Part shown: piece by piece, positions 11,575 through 24,564 of the stretch
Layout: the number at the start of each line of letters is the position of its first letter
How positions within the stretch are numbered: the first letter of the stretch is position 1
DNA from: Desmodesmus armatus
Lineage: Eukaryota; Chlorophyta; Chlorophyceae; Sphaeropleales; Scenedesmaceae
Direction: 5' to 3'
DNA: 64,000 nt
NCBI GenBank assembly: GCA_007449985.2
Contig: VIIQ02000714.1
Coordinates: 124,001-188,000, forward strand
The notes under the pieces: model-generated
What the model was told of the DNA's origin: nothing
Databases searched by the model: none
The model's input: only the letters and a program-made list of their open reading frames with translations
Made by a program: the position numbers and the translations under genes

Positions 11575-12654
11575 ATGCAGGAGGCCCAACATCCTCAGTT
11601 GCCTGATGGATGGCAGGCTGCATTCGACAGCTACTACCGGCGGTGGTATTACGTACATGCTGCCTCGGGCACCTCCCAGTGGGAGCCACCAACAACCAGC
11701 GAACAGCAGCAGCAGGATGCACACCAGCGCTCTGCAGTCGCACCTGCAGATCCAACAGCACCACAGTCATGTCAGCCAGTTCAAGCAGCACCAGCAGGTG
11801 CTGCGCACGAGCAAGATCAGGAACAGCACCAGCACCAGCAGCACATCAGCAGTCTCTACTGCTACTTGGACCCCATGGGCAGGCGGCTAGGGCCGTTCAC
11901 AGCAGACCAGCTGCGAGCATGGCGCCCCTACCTGCCTATGGACCTGCTGCTGCTGCCACACGAACAAGCAGCAGTCATCAGTCCTGCGGCTGCTGATGAC
12001 ACTGCTGCTGCCAGAACCGCAGGGTTTGCTGCAGCCGAAGCAGCAGGTGGTGCTGCTGCCAGTATTGCAGGTGCTGCTGCTGCTGGCAGAACAGCAGGTA
12101 CTGCTGTTGGCAGTGCATCAGCTGCTGCTGCTGGCGAAACAGCAGGTGGTGCTGCTGCCAGTACATCAGCTGCTGCTGCTGCCAAAACAGCAGGTGATGC
12201 TGCTGGCCAGCCACCACAGGCTCTGAACCCCGCAGAAGCAGCACCAGCAGCGGCAGCAGCAGACTCCTCACCACCAGCAGCAGCAGCGGCAGCAGGAGAC
12301 TCCGCACCACTAGCAGCACCAGCATTTGAACAGCATTCTACGCAGCTAGCCAGCAGCCCAGTAGCGGTGTCAGGAGCAGCTGCTGAGCCCCCGCCTGCTG
12401 CTGCAGCTGCAGCTGCCGTGGGTCACGACAGCAGCACTAGCAGCAGCGCACCGCAGTCACAGGGCTCTGCTGATCCCGCAGCTGCAGCTGCTGCTGCTGC
12501 TGCTGTTGAAGATGCTGGTGGCAGTAGCGCGGCTGCGCATATTGGCGGCAGCATCAGCAGCAGCAAACATCCTGCAGGCTCCATCGTGCTGGCAGACTTG
12601 TTGGGCGACTCAGACCTCTTGAAGCACTTTAGGTGGAGCAAGGAGTCCCACAGT

Positions 12655-12687
<33 letters not shown>

Positions 12688-12802
12688 CGACAGCAACAGC
12701 AGCACTTTCCCCGTGCTGTTGCCCCGCCTGCGTCTGTCTGGCAGGCGTGGGTTTTGCAACACACTGCTGCAACAGCTCAACATGACTCCGCATCACAAAA
12801 AT

Positions 12803-12864
<62 letters not shown>

Positions 12865-13428
12865 GGAGCTGCAGCTGGTGCAGCAGCAGCAACAGCAGTA
12901 GCAGCAGCAGGCGCGTCTCTTCCTGGGGCAGCTGCTTGGTACCTCCAGCACCAGCAGCAGTACCACAAGCAGCAGCAGCAGCAGCAGCTGGTACTGGCTG
13001 AGCAGGGGGGCCTGCTGCTGTCAGCAGGCCAGCCTGGCAGCAACAGCAGCAGTGGCAGCGGCAAGGGCAGCTCGTTCAACAAGTATGCTGCTGCAGTGCT
13101 GCAGGGCCTACCTCCGGAAGATGAAGCAGTGCAGCTTGCGCGCATGGCAGCAGTCCATGGCTACAGCCTGTCAGACGTCCTGCAGCAGCAGCAGCAGCAG
13201 CAGCACACTGGTGGTGTTTCCAGTTCAGCAGTCACCTCTGAAGGTGTGAGTGCAGCGTTGGTCAAAGACCCACGCAGTGGGCGGCTGTCTGTTGCACCTG
13301 GTGGCAGCAGTGGCAGCAGTGGCGGCAGCAGTGCGACTGGCTTGTACGGGGACCTTGCGCGGTGGTGTGACCCCGCCTCCTTGGAGCGCACGCTGCACAA
13401 ACGGCAGCAGCAGCAGGCTGGCGGGTAG
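11575..13428 (+). CDS. WW-domain protein with GYF-like segment
   Basis: A single open exon encodes 617 residues from the first ATG in the frame (11575) to TAG. A WW domain spans residues 9-39 (LPDGWQAAFDSYYRRWYYVH then ASGTSQWEPP). Its two signature Trp (13 and 36), Tyr pair and closing Pro are all present; WW domains bind proline-rich ligands. At about residues 92-130 lies LYCYLDPMGRRLGPFTADQL, resembling a GYF-type 'W-Y-Y-x-D-x-x-G-x-x-x-G-P-F' module. This pairing is known in pre-mRNA processing and adaptor proteins. The rest is low complexity: Ala-rich (12000-12500), poly-Gln (about 12655-12700), and a 23-Ala run at about 12800-12870 where CAG repeats are read in the GCA frame. The C-terminus DLARWCDPASLERTLHKRQ is the best candidate for a conserved tail. 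The protein is probably nuclear; this is inference. Confidence 0.75.
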
Positions 13429-15539
13429 TGGCGGTTCTGTGAAACGCAATCGCCTGGGTGCCTCGTGAGGCTGTTGGCGTTTTGGTTCATTATCCACAAG
13501 ACTCTGTGTATAAGATTTCGTGAATTGGATTTCCGGTCGGGTGTTTTGATTGCAGCAGTGCTCACTGTGTATGGCATGTGCATGCCATTGGCAGTGACAG
13601 AAGTTTTGAGGATTACGGTTATCTAATCAGCACGGTAGTTTGTTCACCTGGCCAGCTTGCAGGCAGGGTTGCCTGCCAGCTGCTATCTAAGCTGACTGGC
13701 CATGCAGATGTTGCAGTTGGCATATCTAGGGTTTTTGGGCACCAGTGCTGGGGTTTTAGGGGGCACCAGTATGGAACTGTCATCATGGTGATGGTTGCAA
13801 CATTGATGACAGGGACTCTTTTGCTGGAGGTGTGTTGCAACATTGCGTGGGGACTCCTTGCTGGAGGTTTGTAGCTGATTGGATGTCCATCCTGTGCAAA
13901 CTTCCACTCCCAACCACTGTGTGCAATGCATCCAGCAGCATGTTGCTGTTCATTGCATTTCATTCACCTGCATATGTTCCGCCTGCGCAGGCCTGGCCAA
14001 AAGAAGCCACCCAGTTTTGGCGGTTGCAGGTAACCAGGCTGTCTCATTTATCAAAGTGGCATTCAGTGCACAGTCATGGAGTGAGCTGACGGGGCTGAGG
14101 GCGAAAACGGTTATTCAGAATATCTTGTGTGCTGCCGGCTAGGTGATCAGAGTCCTTATCATTCATTCAAAAGTGTGGCAACAAGCCGTCCGTCAGGAAG
14201 TCCACAGGGGCTTGACGGTTGACGGCATTGCAATTGTTTCATGGGTGGCTTGCAATCTGGTGGCACTATGGGTGGCTTGCAATCTGGTGGCACTGTTTTA
14301 ATGGCAGGGGTGATGGCGGCTGGTTTATAAGCCGAGGTTGAGTTGGGTCAAGCAGGTTGGTTGTGTTGTGACAGCTTGCAGAGGCTGTAGGTGATGGCTG
14401 TGTCAAGCATGACCTGTGCTGAAGGTGCTGCCTGGCCGTGTGTGCAGGTTGATTTGTTGCGAACGCAAGGCTTTGGATGATTCCATGCAGCCTTACGACA
14501 TGCAGTCCTTTGAGTGTGTTGCAGCATTTTACAACAATGAGTGCCACTGTCTTTGACTGCTGTAGCCATGCCATGCCAATGATTGCTGGTCGTCAACAAC
14601 ACACAATAGTTGATGAACAGCCAGGCAGCACATCAGCATCAACTTGATGGCCTTGCAGCCTTTGTGAGATTACAGGAAGCTGCAAGTAGGCAAGTTTCAA
14701 GCTATGTTGGCAACAACCTCAGAGCGATGGCTGCTCTTCCTGTTCAAAAAATGGGCCAGCCTGTGCATGCTTGCGCAAGCGAAGTCCCTGCAGTTGTAAC
14801 TGCAAGTAGGCGAGGGATAGGAGGCAGTACATAGATCAGTAGTTTTTGAAGATGTTGCAAACGCAATAGAACTAGAGTATCACCTGATGGACTGTGCTTG
14901 CAAGTTCATGGCCATGGCCATGCGCTACCCTTGCACACTCAGGTGTCGCTGTCCACCGGCCATTGCTAATTGAAAACCATTCGAACGTACCAATGAATGT
15001 TTTGATTGAACTTATGCAGCCAGATGGGGCAGGAGATGGACTAGAATGACGCTCAAGTTTGACCGGGCGGGCTGGGGTGGTTGGCGATTATGCTGTGCAT
15101 AAGTGCAACCCTTCTGGTGTCCTTGTGTCTGTGTATGTCTTTGTATCGTGCTATAGTTTGTTTGTGTGTGTTTGTCGAATTCGCACTTCGCACAGCACAT
15201 GCAACAGCTTCATCTCTCTTTTTCGACATCGACATCAAATTCTGACAGTAAACTATTTCAATTTCTTACAGTAGATGCATATCTCTTGATTCCGATCTTC
15301 TCTATGTCCTGAAAGGCTCGCGGCTTCAGTTGTCGCGCCTTTTCCTGCCCTCTCTCCCTCTGAACTGCTCTGAGCTTGCAAGTGATAGTACCTTAGAATA
15401 GCCTGACATAATAAACGCATGCCTTTTTAGCAGCTGGATCACGCTTTTTGCCACTGCGCCAACTGAATTGGTTGCTGCTTCGTCAGACGCTTTTTGCATT
15501 CAGCCGAGCAGCCTCGCAGCGACGACCGACCCATCGCAA
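13429..15539. other. Intergenic region
   Basis: 3' flank of the WW gene and 5' flank of the TAZ gene. Apart from a perfect 27-bp direct repeat at 14241-14294, I find no gene. The TAZ frame is open upstream to about 15468 without an ATG, so a 5' exon for that gene may lie here. Confidence 0.45.
14241..14294. repeat. 27-bp perfect direct repeat, two copies
   Basis: Two identical head-to-tail copies (atgggtggcttgcaatctgg followed by tggcact) occupy 14241-14267 and 14268-14294. The unit is a multiple of three but no coding context is seen. Confidence 0.85.
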
Positions 15540-15867
15540 ATGCAGAGAAATGCACAGCATAGTGACGCTTGCGTCGTCTCCAGCACGGGCCCGATCAGGA
15601 GGGTGCCATCTGTTGGGGACACTACCAGGGTGAACTCCTTCCCAGGCAATGCTGGGGGTCATTCAGGGCACTACACTCCTTACGGCAGTGTCTTTGCTGC
15701 AGCATCCACCCAACATGCAGCAGTTGCTGCTGCAGGAAGTGGTGCAGCTGGCACGACTGTCAGCGAACCCCTCAATCCTGATCAGCTCCACTTCAGCTGC
15801 AGGAAGCCTCCCCTGCGTCAGAACAGCTACGACACCCGTATGATGCTGCTGCAGCAGCAATGGCACA

Positions 15868-15917
<50 letters not shown>

Positions 15918-16325
15918 TCCACGCACAGTCAGCACTCGACACTGCAGCTGCCAGGAGGGGGCAGGCCTGGCCAATTTGCGGAGCACCCTCTCAACTGCAG
16001 GTGTGGTGAGTGTGCAGCAGCATGGCAGCAGCAGTGGCTGCAGCACCATCACCAGCTGCAGCAGCAGCACAGCCACTCACCAGCTGCAGTGGGCGCTGTT
16101 GCTCACTCCGGTGGGGGCGGCCACCACCACCACCATACCCACTGCTACCAGCAGCAGCAGCAGCAGCACCACTACCAGCAGCAGCAGCAGCAGGAGGCTA
16201 GGCTGGCCCCTATGTTCAGTGGACCTGCAGCCTTTAGCAGCCCAGCAGCAGCAGGACAGGACGACGGTGCCCCCGGCGTGGCAGATGCAGCTGCCTTGCA
16301 TGCTCACAGCTGCTACAGGGAGCAT

Positions 16326-16363
<38 letters not shown>

Positions 16364-17666
16364 GCCGGCTGGTTTGAAGGCTTTCTCCTTCAATGGCCCC
16401 TTCAGCCAGCACAGCCACGAATACCAGCAGCACCAGCACCAGCACCAGCACCAGCAGCAGCACATGATGTCAATGTATGGCAGCAAAGCTGGCTCAGGAG
16501 GGCCCGGCAACACGGACGAGATGGTTCAACAGCAGCAGCAGCAGCATTACATGCTGCACCACAGCTTCCAGCAGCAGCAGCTGCTGCAAAGGGCTCTCAG
16601 CAGGGAGGCACAGCACGGCCTGTGCTCCATGCACAGTGCCCCTCCCTGCTCCTTTGTGCCAGTAGGCCCAGAGCCAGCAGCCACAGCAGCCCCAGCAGCA
16701 GCTGCAGGCGCCACAGCAGCAGCCCTCATGAGCCTGCATCAGATCCCAGCAGGCCTTGCAGCTATTCGCCCAAGGCCTCAACCCACTGTCTGCGTCACCC
16801 ACACAGCACGTGACTCACACCGCCACTGGCCTGCAGCAGCAGCAGCCGATGCCGGACACTCCGCAGCAGCTGCCGCCAGGGCTGCCGCTGCAGCAGCAGC
16901 AGGTAGGGATATGGTCACAGTCGGCACTCGCATGCTGCTGCAACACCCTCAGCAGCAGCAGCAGCACCCTGCCCAGTCAGCCTCCGACCAGGACCCAGAG
17001 ACAGCCTACCAGCAGCCGCAGCTGCGGCAACAGGAGCTACAGCTGCTACTGCAGCACCAGCTGCGGCAGCTGGTCCCCGGAGCCGCCAACGGCTCAGCAG
17101 CAGCAGCAGCAGCAGCAGCACCAGCCGCCGCCGAGGACAGTATCAACCTGCAGGACCCAGCGATACTGCTCGAGCTGCTGCGCCATTCAGGCATGTGTAA
17201 GGTTCCAGAGGACGGCTGCGCCTTGGGCTGGCGCTGCACGTGGGTCAAGCGGCTGTGGATCCACATGCATACCTGCAGGTCTGAGAGCTGCGCTTCGGTG
17301 CACTGCCGGCTGGGCAAGCAGGTCCTGCCGCACTACAAGGAGTGCGGGGATCTGTCCTGCGCCACCTGCGCTCGCGTCCGTAGCTACGATAAGGCGCTGG
17401 AGGAGCTTCGGGCGCTTGCCGGCCGGGCGGCTAGCATGGCAGGGGAGTCTGTGGACAGCCAGGGTTCTGCCGACAACACCCCGTCTACAGTGTACATCGC
17501 CGGCGAGGAGGAGGGTGCTGCTGTTGCTGCAGGGGGCGCTGTTGCGATGTCACCGGCGCTGAGTGTCACTAGCAAGCCTGCTGGTGCTGCTGCTGTGCGG
17601 CTGTGTGAGCAGGAGGTTGATCAGGAGGTTGCGCGCAGGCAGCAGTACTTCCCTGAAAGCTGGTGA
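15540..17666 (+). CDS. TAZ-type zinc finger, Gln/His-rich protein
   Basis: One open frame of 708 residues from the ATG at 15540 to TGA at 17664-17666. The N-terminal three quarters are low complexity: Gln runs near residues 110-130 and 200-220, and His-rich and Ala-rich stretches. At about residues 545-620 lies a TAZ zinc finger: LRHSGMCKVPEDGC, RCTWVKRLWIHMHTCRSESC, VHCRLGKQVLPHYKECGDLS and CATC. This reproduces the repeated H-x-x-x-C ... C ... C pattern that binds three zinc ions in CBP/p300 and in plant BT proteins. TAZ domains bind transactivation domains of transcription factors, so a transcriptional co-regulator is the likely role. No BTB, bromo or HAT domain is visible, so it is not a CBP orthologue. 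The extreme C-terminus (RRQQYFPESW) is duplicated in the 3' flank. Confidence 0.8.
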
Positions 17667-18165
17667 AGCCTGGGTTTCAGCTGATGGGTGGGTTTAGGTG
17701 CTGCCTTTTTCATGCAGCATCACTGTTTCAACCTGTGGTTCAGTGCAGGCAGCAGTACTTCCCTGAAAGCTGGTGAACTGTGGGCTTCAATTAGCGGGTT
17801 AGTGCTGGTATTGCCTTGGTGGTGTGTGTTTCAAGCAGCGTCACTGGTGTTGCCGCCATGGTGGCGCCGGTTCTGGCTTTTGAGCAGTGTTGCTGTGTGA
17901 GCAGGCACTTCACTGCAGGCAGCAGTACTTCCCTGGCACTTGGTGAGGCCTGGGCCTCAGCTGGTGGGTGGGTCCTGGTGCTGCTTTGGTGGTGTCATTG
18001 GTTTCGTGCAGCATCACTGTTTCAGCCTGCGGTTTGGTGCAGGCAGCAGTCTTTCACAGACCCTAGTGAAGCCTGGCTCTCAGCTGGGAAGTGGATGTTG
18101 CTTCTGGCATGGTGGTGTGTGGATTGCGTCCTGGCTATCGTGGTTGCTGAACGACTGTCTCAGCT
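17635..18165. repeat. Tandem repeat including the TAZ gene's last codons
   Basis: Four diverged copies begin at 17635, 17745, 17915 and 18039 (spacings 110, 170 and 124 bp). Each starts gcaggcagcagt(a/c)(t)tt and continues with a TGA or GTGA context, 'gcctgggc.tcagctg.tggg' and 'tggtg.tgc'. Copy 1 spans the end of the TAZ reading frame; copies 2-4 are 3' flanking and would be 3' UTR or non-transcribed. Confidence 0.8.
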
Positions 18166-18239
18166 GCATGAGTGAAGTTTTGCGGCCGCTTCTTCTTGTC
18201 GGTGCAGCTAAGTGGTGCAGCAGCCTGTGCTGACAGCTG

Positions 18240-18760
18240 CATTGGTGTCGGAGTGAATGGTCCTTGCAGCAGTACATGTGCCAGCTGTCTAGTGCATGCA
18301 CAGCAGCATGTTCAGGCTTGGTGTTTAGCTGCATGGTGCACCAGCCCTGTGTCAGCAGCTGCCTCGGTTGCTGGCCAGCTGAATGGTCCCTGCAGCAGTC
18401 ACTGCTGCACGGTGCAGCTGGTGGTGTTGCTGGTTGATTGTGCCTGCAGCTGCCTTGTTTGCTGGCTAGCTGAATGGTTTTTGCAGCAGTGTGGCTGGTG
18501 CGTGTTACCAGTTGGGTGAGTGCAATGTGCAGGCAGGTGCCTGTCATGTTGTCTAGCTGAACAGCCGTTACAGCAGTGCAACTGGTGCATGTTGTCAGTT
18601 CTGGCTGCGGTGCGGAGGTGCAGCTGCATACGCCTGCGTCGGCAGCTGCTTGTCTTGGTGTGCAGCTGAAAGGTCCAGTACAGCTGCTGGGTTTTTCACA
18701 GCTGCCTTTGCCGGTTTTGGACAGCGGAACAGTCCTTGCAGCTGGTGTAAGTTTGGTGGC
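18240..18760. repeat. Degenerate short repeat array (agctgaatggt)
   Basis: The motif agctgaa(t)ggtcc.tgcagcagt recurs in degenerate form at about 18252, 18374, 18468, 18556, 18663 and 18724, roughly every 60-120 bases, with interspersed ctggtg.tg blocks. It follows directly on the TAZ-gene repeat. No coding is seen. Confidence 0.55.
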
Positions 18761-21066
18761 ACTTCCGACTTGGATATAGGATGTGCCATGCTGTTGCCGA
18801 AAAGTGCCGCAAGGGGTAGGCGGCCACTGCTGCCTGCACCTTTTTGCTCAATTTGTCGTTGCTAGTACAATCAAGGTCACAACCTTTTGACGTTGGCTGG
18901 GTATCTCCCTGGTGTTTCTAGCTTGTTGCAAGGCAGGTGTGTCACAGTGTGCGTGCTGTTCACCGGTGTGCAAATGCACAGAGCACTCCTTGCTTTGCAG
19001 TCAGCACACACAGCATCCTCATTGGTGAAACAGCTCAGCTCCCAAGTTGGGAGACCCTCCCACATGTGTGCGGTGGTTGACCTTACAATATAGGAGGGGA
19101 CATTGGCTGCATTGCTGTCCCCAAATGCGGGTGGTGTGCAGAATGCAGGATGCAGCTTGTTTTGCATGCAGCTCAGTGTCTTTGCTGGTGATTCCTTTTT
19201 TGCAATAGTGTGGTGGGTTTGATGCTGGGCACGGGACCAGCACTGTGTGATGCCCGAAAGCTCCTGTCACACCTCTCACACACTCTCCTGCTGTTATATG
19301 CTGTTGTATGTTTTTCACACGCACTGCAGTCCCTGTAGGGTTGGTTGTGTCTTGTTGCATCTGCCGCCGTTGCTTGTGGTGGTTTTTGGCGCAACAGGTT
19401 CACGCCATCATTGTTTCTCTGATCCCAGCTGAGCACTCTTTGTGGTTGCGGTCACTAAACAGGGTTTATACTGAGATCACTGCGAGCCGCAGGAGCGTGC
19501 ATGTAAGCATGTATGTAGTTATGTATTCATGGCTGTAAGTCCCGTACCTGAAGGCATTGTAGCCCTATTGCAGCTGTGGCTGCAACAGCTAGCCTGATAA
19601 AACCTGCTCTTGTGACCTTAGCGGCTGTTCATAACTGCCTTCTAACTAGCCCTGCATTGTGCGGCTGTTCATAAGTGTCTCATCGCTAGGCCTGCATTGT
19701 GCCTATACATACCACTGCTGCTGCAGCAGTGTGCATCTGGTGCTGCTGTTGACCCTGCCTGTCCTCGTCATGTCAGAGAGAGTCTGCACCGGTGTGTATG
19801 TGTGTGTGCATGGGGTGAGGGCCCGAAGTGTGCGGCAGTGCGGCCGTCAACAAAGGTGTGTGATTTAGGCGACGCTGGACAGAGTGTCGTGTGCAGGATA
19901 TGGTTGGGCATGTGTAAGCCTTGCTTTGCCAACTGGGATGCCTTCTGAGAGAGTGATATTCAGTGATTTCTGGCCACATTATTTTGACCTTGCTGCTGCA
20001 TGCTTATTTATCCCAGCTTTGTTTATTGTATGTAACTTGGTGTTTGTATGGTGGCGTAAAGCAGCTGTTGCAATGCCCGGCATACTGGCGGCCAGTATTG
20101 GAGCATCACCACGTTCGGCATACTGACCAGTACAGCGCTTTGGACTGTCCAGTTGTGGGGGTCAGAAGCATTGGCTCTTCCATAGCACATGTCAAAAGTG
20201 AGTACCAGCCAAGCATACAGCAATTTGCTGGACGACATGTACATCACCCCCCCCCCCCTCATCCAGCCGTGCAGACATAGCTTTGTGATGTCTGGTGGCC
20301 TCGGGTCAAGCTGAGGTACCGTGTTGGCCTAGGTTGGCCAACAGTGCTAAGTTCTAGCCACCAGCACAACATCACTCCCACATAACACCTCATCTGTACA
20401 GCGCAACAGGGGCAGCCATGTGCTGCCCACCAAACAAACAGAAAGGCAAGCGCAGCACAGCAACAACAGGCCTATGGCTTGCACTTGTCTGAGTGACTTA
20501 CAGGCCTGCACTGTAGGCAGTACACCAGAAGCCGCAAGTACATGTTGGAGTGTTCCTGCAGGAAAGCTGGCCATGGGCTTATGGGGTAAGGGTGAACAGC
20601 CGACCAGACAGACTTTGCTTTGAAAGCAACCCAAGTCTCAGGTACCGTCATGTCGCTTTGCTGGTTTTAGGCCTGGGGCTCACGCCATCGCTCCATGGCA
20701 CACTGCCACTGCCACTGCCACTGTGGTCATACCTCCGCAACCCATGGCCATGGCCATGAACGCTTGAGGTATTTGCACCCGTCACATTTGTCCTCATCAG
20801 TTCAGAAGTATCATCAGCATACAAATAACTTCAGTATACAAGTAACATCATGCTTGCACTACTCCCCAGTTTGGTCCAGTCCACCCCATGGCTTTTGTTC
20901 TCATGACCAGGAACCAACGTTGGTTTGGCTGTCATGCAAGCAAACACGCGAGGGACCACACTCGGAGAGGGCGGCAGCGGAGAGTGCTTTTGAAAGACAA
21001 ATTGAATTGTCATGCAGCCTATCAAAAAACACTGCTTCCTCTGCAGCATCTGTCTCAACCAGATCC
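18760..21066. other. Intergenic region
   Basis: No supported gene on either strand. A small frame around 19938-20126 has a hydrophobic segment but no splice partners or family match. A poly-C run of about 11 bases occurs near 20247. The frame of the next gene is open upstream of its ATG to about 20695. Confidence 0.4.
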
Positions 21067-22289
21067 ATGAACTATCGGCCTTTGATTGCTCTTCCTGCCG
21101 GCGAGGACGGCCAGGTGACCCTCCAGCCACGTTTTGAAAAGACTGAGAAACGCTGCTCCTCCACCTGAATAGAGGGTACAAAACTCTGCCCGAGAGCTCG
21201 AGCCTTATACCTCGACTGCAATATCGAGGCATCCGTCGTTGTCTTTGCCTTGTTCGTCAGTCCGAGTACGAGGAGCAGTCAAGGTCGTCCAGGGGGGCAA
21301 AGGGGCGCACATAGAATAGATCCTTGTGTCGGTAAGGACGAACACAAGGAAGGCCCCATCGGCTCTCTCGTCGGCAGCACATCGCCAACGTAAACTATTC
21401 TACTCTCCTACGTCAGGACGGCATGCAGCAGATCCTCAGGATGTTGAAGAAGAGAGGGGGAGCAGCACTGCAGCAAGCAGTTCAGCTGCAGGTAAGGTGT
21501 ACCTCGGCATTCAGGACCTCGTATCCAGCCATACACTGATACTATACCAAGCAGTCGTGGTGTGCATCGCCTGTGGTTCCTGGAGTGAGGCAGCATGATG
21601 TCAACTACCCCCCCAGGCTGATGACACCAGCCTGTCCATGCTTGTGGCACACCCACCCACTCTCTTGGTGCCGTTGGGTTCACCTTTTGCTATCATTCAT
21701 GCTGTTGTCGTTGCAGACTGGTCAGCGCAATGTGCGTCACCTTGTGGGCGTTGTTGAGCAGCAGCTCAGGGAAGGCTCAGACATCGACTGCCATGCTGCT
21801 CAACGCAGCAGCAACACAAGCCAGGGGGCTGCACTGCTTGTACTGCCCAGCAGCCATCCACAGCCCACGAGCAAAACAGCAGCGCAGAGCAGTGCAGGCA
21901 GCAGCGCGCGCAAGCCACCGCCGGCGATTGCAGAGGCCCGGTCCAGCAAGCAGAACGCCCAGCAGCTCCAGCAAAGCACCCCGCTAAAGGCCCTTCCTCG
22001 GCAGCAGCAACAGCAGCAGCAGCCACCAATCATGCTTCAGCAGCAGCAGCAGCATCAGGCGGTGGTGCAGCAGCGGCGCAGCAGCTTGGATAGGCGCCCA
22101 GATGCCTGCAAAGGCGCCCAAGGTTCTTCAGGGATTGCTCCCAGTGGCACAGTGCGTCAAGGTGCGGGCAGCAGCACGGGCAGCAGCAGCAGCAGGAGGG
22201 TGGCCAAGCAGGCGCGCCCCGCGACCCAGAGGAATGCGCATGAGATGTTTACTGTGTGGACCAGCAGCTCATTCTATGCTGCCATGTAA
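21067..22289 (+). CDS. Gln-rich protein of unknown function, three exons
   Basis: The model has exons 21067-21114, 21417-21491 and 21717-22289, all joined in phase 0 (231 residues). The exon 2 acceptor has a strong pyrimidine tract (ctattctactctcctacgtcag). The protein starts MNYRPLIALPAGEDGQ. It continues as a helical segment, QQILRMLKKRGGAALQQAVQ, then TGQRNVRHLVGVVEQQLREG, followed by Ser/Gln-rich disorder with poly-Gln and an RRSSLDRRP phospho-site-like motif. It ends ...FTVWTSSSFYAAM. I do not recognise the family. The exon 2/3 helix is the only region likely to be conserved. Use of the first exon is less certain than exons 2 and 3; translation could start at the ATG at 21423. Confidence 0.5.
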
Positions 22290-24564
22290 ATCAGAATGAA
22301 GGTACTGGGCGGCGCTGGCTTCTTGTTTTGTCATGGAAGCGTGTCCATGCATGGAGCTGTAGCGTCGACAAACTGTGGGGCGTTGTGTGGACAGTGTGTG
22401 TGGCCCCCATGCGAGGTGTGTGTCAACTGAGCATATTGCTCTGCATGACCCTTAGCGCTGTCTGTCCTGCCCAGTGGTGTGGACAGTTGTGGAGCCAACA
22501 TGATATTAGTTATTAAGGAGGTTTGGACATCGGCAGGAGGGCTCCATGGTGATTCGCGTGGGCTTGTTGGCAGTGTGCTGCAAGCAGCAGGCATCGTTTC
22601 CTCCTTCTGGGTGTGCAGTTACAGCATTTCTGTAGTAGTACTACCTTCATAGCAGTAGGGCACGTCCGCTCCTGCACGCCAATGTGTGCAGGTGTAACAG
22701 TGCTGCCCATATTGAGCAGCACGGTTTGCCAAAGAGATTGAGTATGTGTGTGTATATGGGCATTGTCAAGCGCAGTGCTGACGCATGCCACTGCCTATGC
22801 GGCTGGTTGGCTGCCGGGGGCGCATGCTGTGTGTGATGAGTTTCACTATGGGATTGGTTACTATGAGTATTGGGGTGGCCTTGCACTTGCCATCTGCAGT
22901 GAAGGCCTGCTTGATTTGGGGTGGCTAAGACAGACTAGACTTGCATTCCAGGCAAGATTACGGAGCATCGATATCGGACGCCGTTTGGCGGGTGGTGTCT
23001 GCGCCTTCTAGCAACCAAGCCAACTAAAGATGCGTACATGCGCGGCTGTAGCGGTTGGAGCATTCTCCTTACCGTGGCTGTGCGGCCATGCTGAAATACG
23101 CATTGCGGGTGTAGCTGTTGTCCTTAGTGATATGGCGTCATATACCAGCGCTGTCTGCTGTGTGACAGCTGATGCTGTATGGGTTGTGCGGGCGGTTCAG
23201 CTGTGGACCGTTCAGGATGTACGTGTGAAAGTGAAGTTTTTGCAGCATTCCGGGTCAAGGTGTGGGCATGTTTGCTGCATGGGTCATCTCAGCAGATGTG
23301 CTGTGGAACGTCTTGAGCTAGTCAGTGCTGGTGTTGAGCATCTGGCTTTGTCAAGTTGCATTTCGGCCAGGTCAGGCCATTCAGGCTAGAAGCAGATGCT
23401 GGTGGCAAATTTGAGGTTGAGAAGTGTTACTATCTGTTTGTTGCCCACACAGCGGCTCTGGGCAAGCTCAAGCCACACCTTAGCATGGCACTCTGTTGAC
23501 AAGCAATCTCAACGTGCAGTTGCTGGTGTCTTGCCCTGCAGTGGCAGCTGGGCTGCGCCAAGCTTGTCTGTTGGTCATGTAATGCTGGCAATTCACCCAC
23601 CAGGGCTATCACCAGCACATGTTGCGGGCCTGGCTCATGCAGCATGATCATGCCTCCAGCGCTTGCCACTTGCAAGCCTGTCATACCCATCGACCGTAGG
23701 CCGCACCATAAGTAGCCATCACAGTGATGCAGTGCTGGCCCAGTCAACTCGGAATGCTTCTGCCTGCATGACAGTTGCCAACCGCCAGAAGTCAAGCAGC
23801 CCAGCCACCGGCCCAGCATGTGACAGTGCCGCATCACTCATACTTCCGTGACCAGTTGAAGGTGTAGTTGAATGAGAGTCTTCCTGCATGGCCGTCTTGC
23901 TGTGCTCGCATCCATTTGAGCTTCCACATGGAGTTCACTCCCTGGCAATCAACAGCTACACTGCATAAATGTGCTACATTGACGCAGTACCACGTACACC
24001 AGCAAATGCATGGGAGCCCCCCCGCCCCCCCCAAGGTGCCAGGACTCCCCATAACTGGGGTCCTGTACATCCCTGGTAGGCTAATGGGGGGAGGGTGTGT
24101 AACATTCTCACAGGAAGGAGTGTATATACAATACTTCGGCACACTCACCACCTCCAGTCTGCCAGGTAGCTGGAGGCATGCAGGAAGGTGCCAGACTTGG
24201 GGTGGCCCGCGCATGACCAGGCGACCAACCAGTGCCCTGCAGTGACAACTGCATTTAGCATCGATTGGAAAGGTCACTTGAGCTACCGGTGTATTCACAC
24301 GCTCTGGCACAACATAGCCAACTCGTTCGCACAGCCTGTTTAGCCATCGCTTAAAGTGAACGAGCCCTGCAGCTGCTAATCAATCGTGGTGGTTCCATCA
24401 AAAACAACACACTGTGGTTGTTTCCACCTTCATCAACGATACAACCATCTACTAGGATACACAGTGTGGCTTTAAACCATCACGTATTGCATCTACAGAC
24501 TTGCCGACACTGACAATCAACCGACCGACCGACCCCCTTGGTCTTCGTGAGAGGCCTCCCGGCG
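22290..24564. other. Intergenic region
   Basis: No exon with splice-consistent context was found on either strand. A C-rich tract lies at about 24017-24033 and a (gacc)n microsatellite at about 24519-24536, just upstream of the secreted-protein gene. Confidence 0.4.

Noticed and set aside
19884..20126. Small frame with a hydrophobic segment (CLFIPALFIVCNLVFVWW)
   Set aside because: It could be a membrane peptide but has no promoter, splice or homologue evidence; likely chance.
20831..21232. 133-residue minus-strand frame
   Set aside because: It overlaps the first exon of the plus-strand Gln-rich gene and shows no recognisable motifs.
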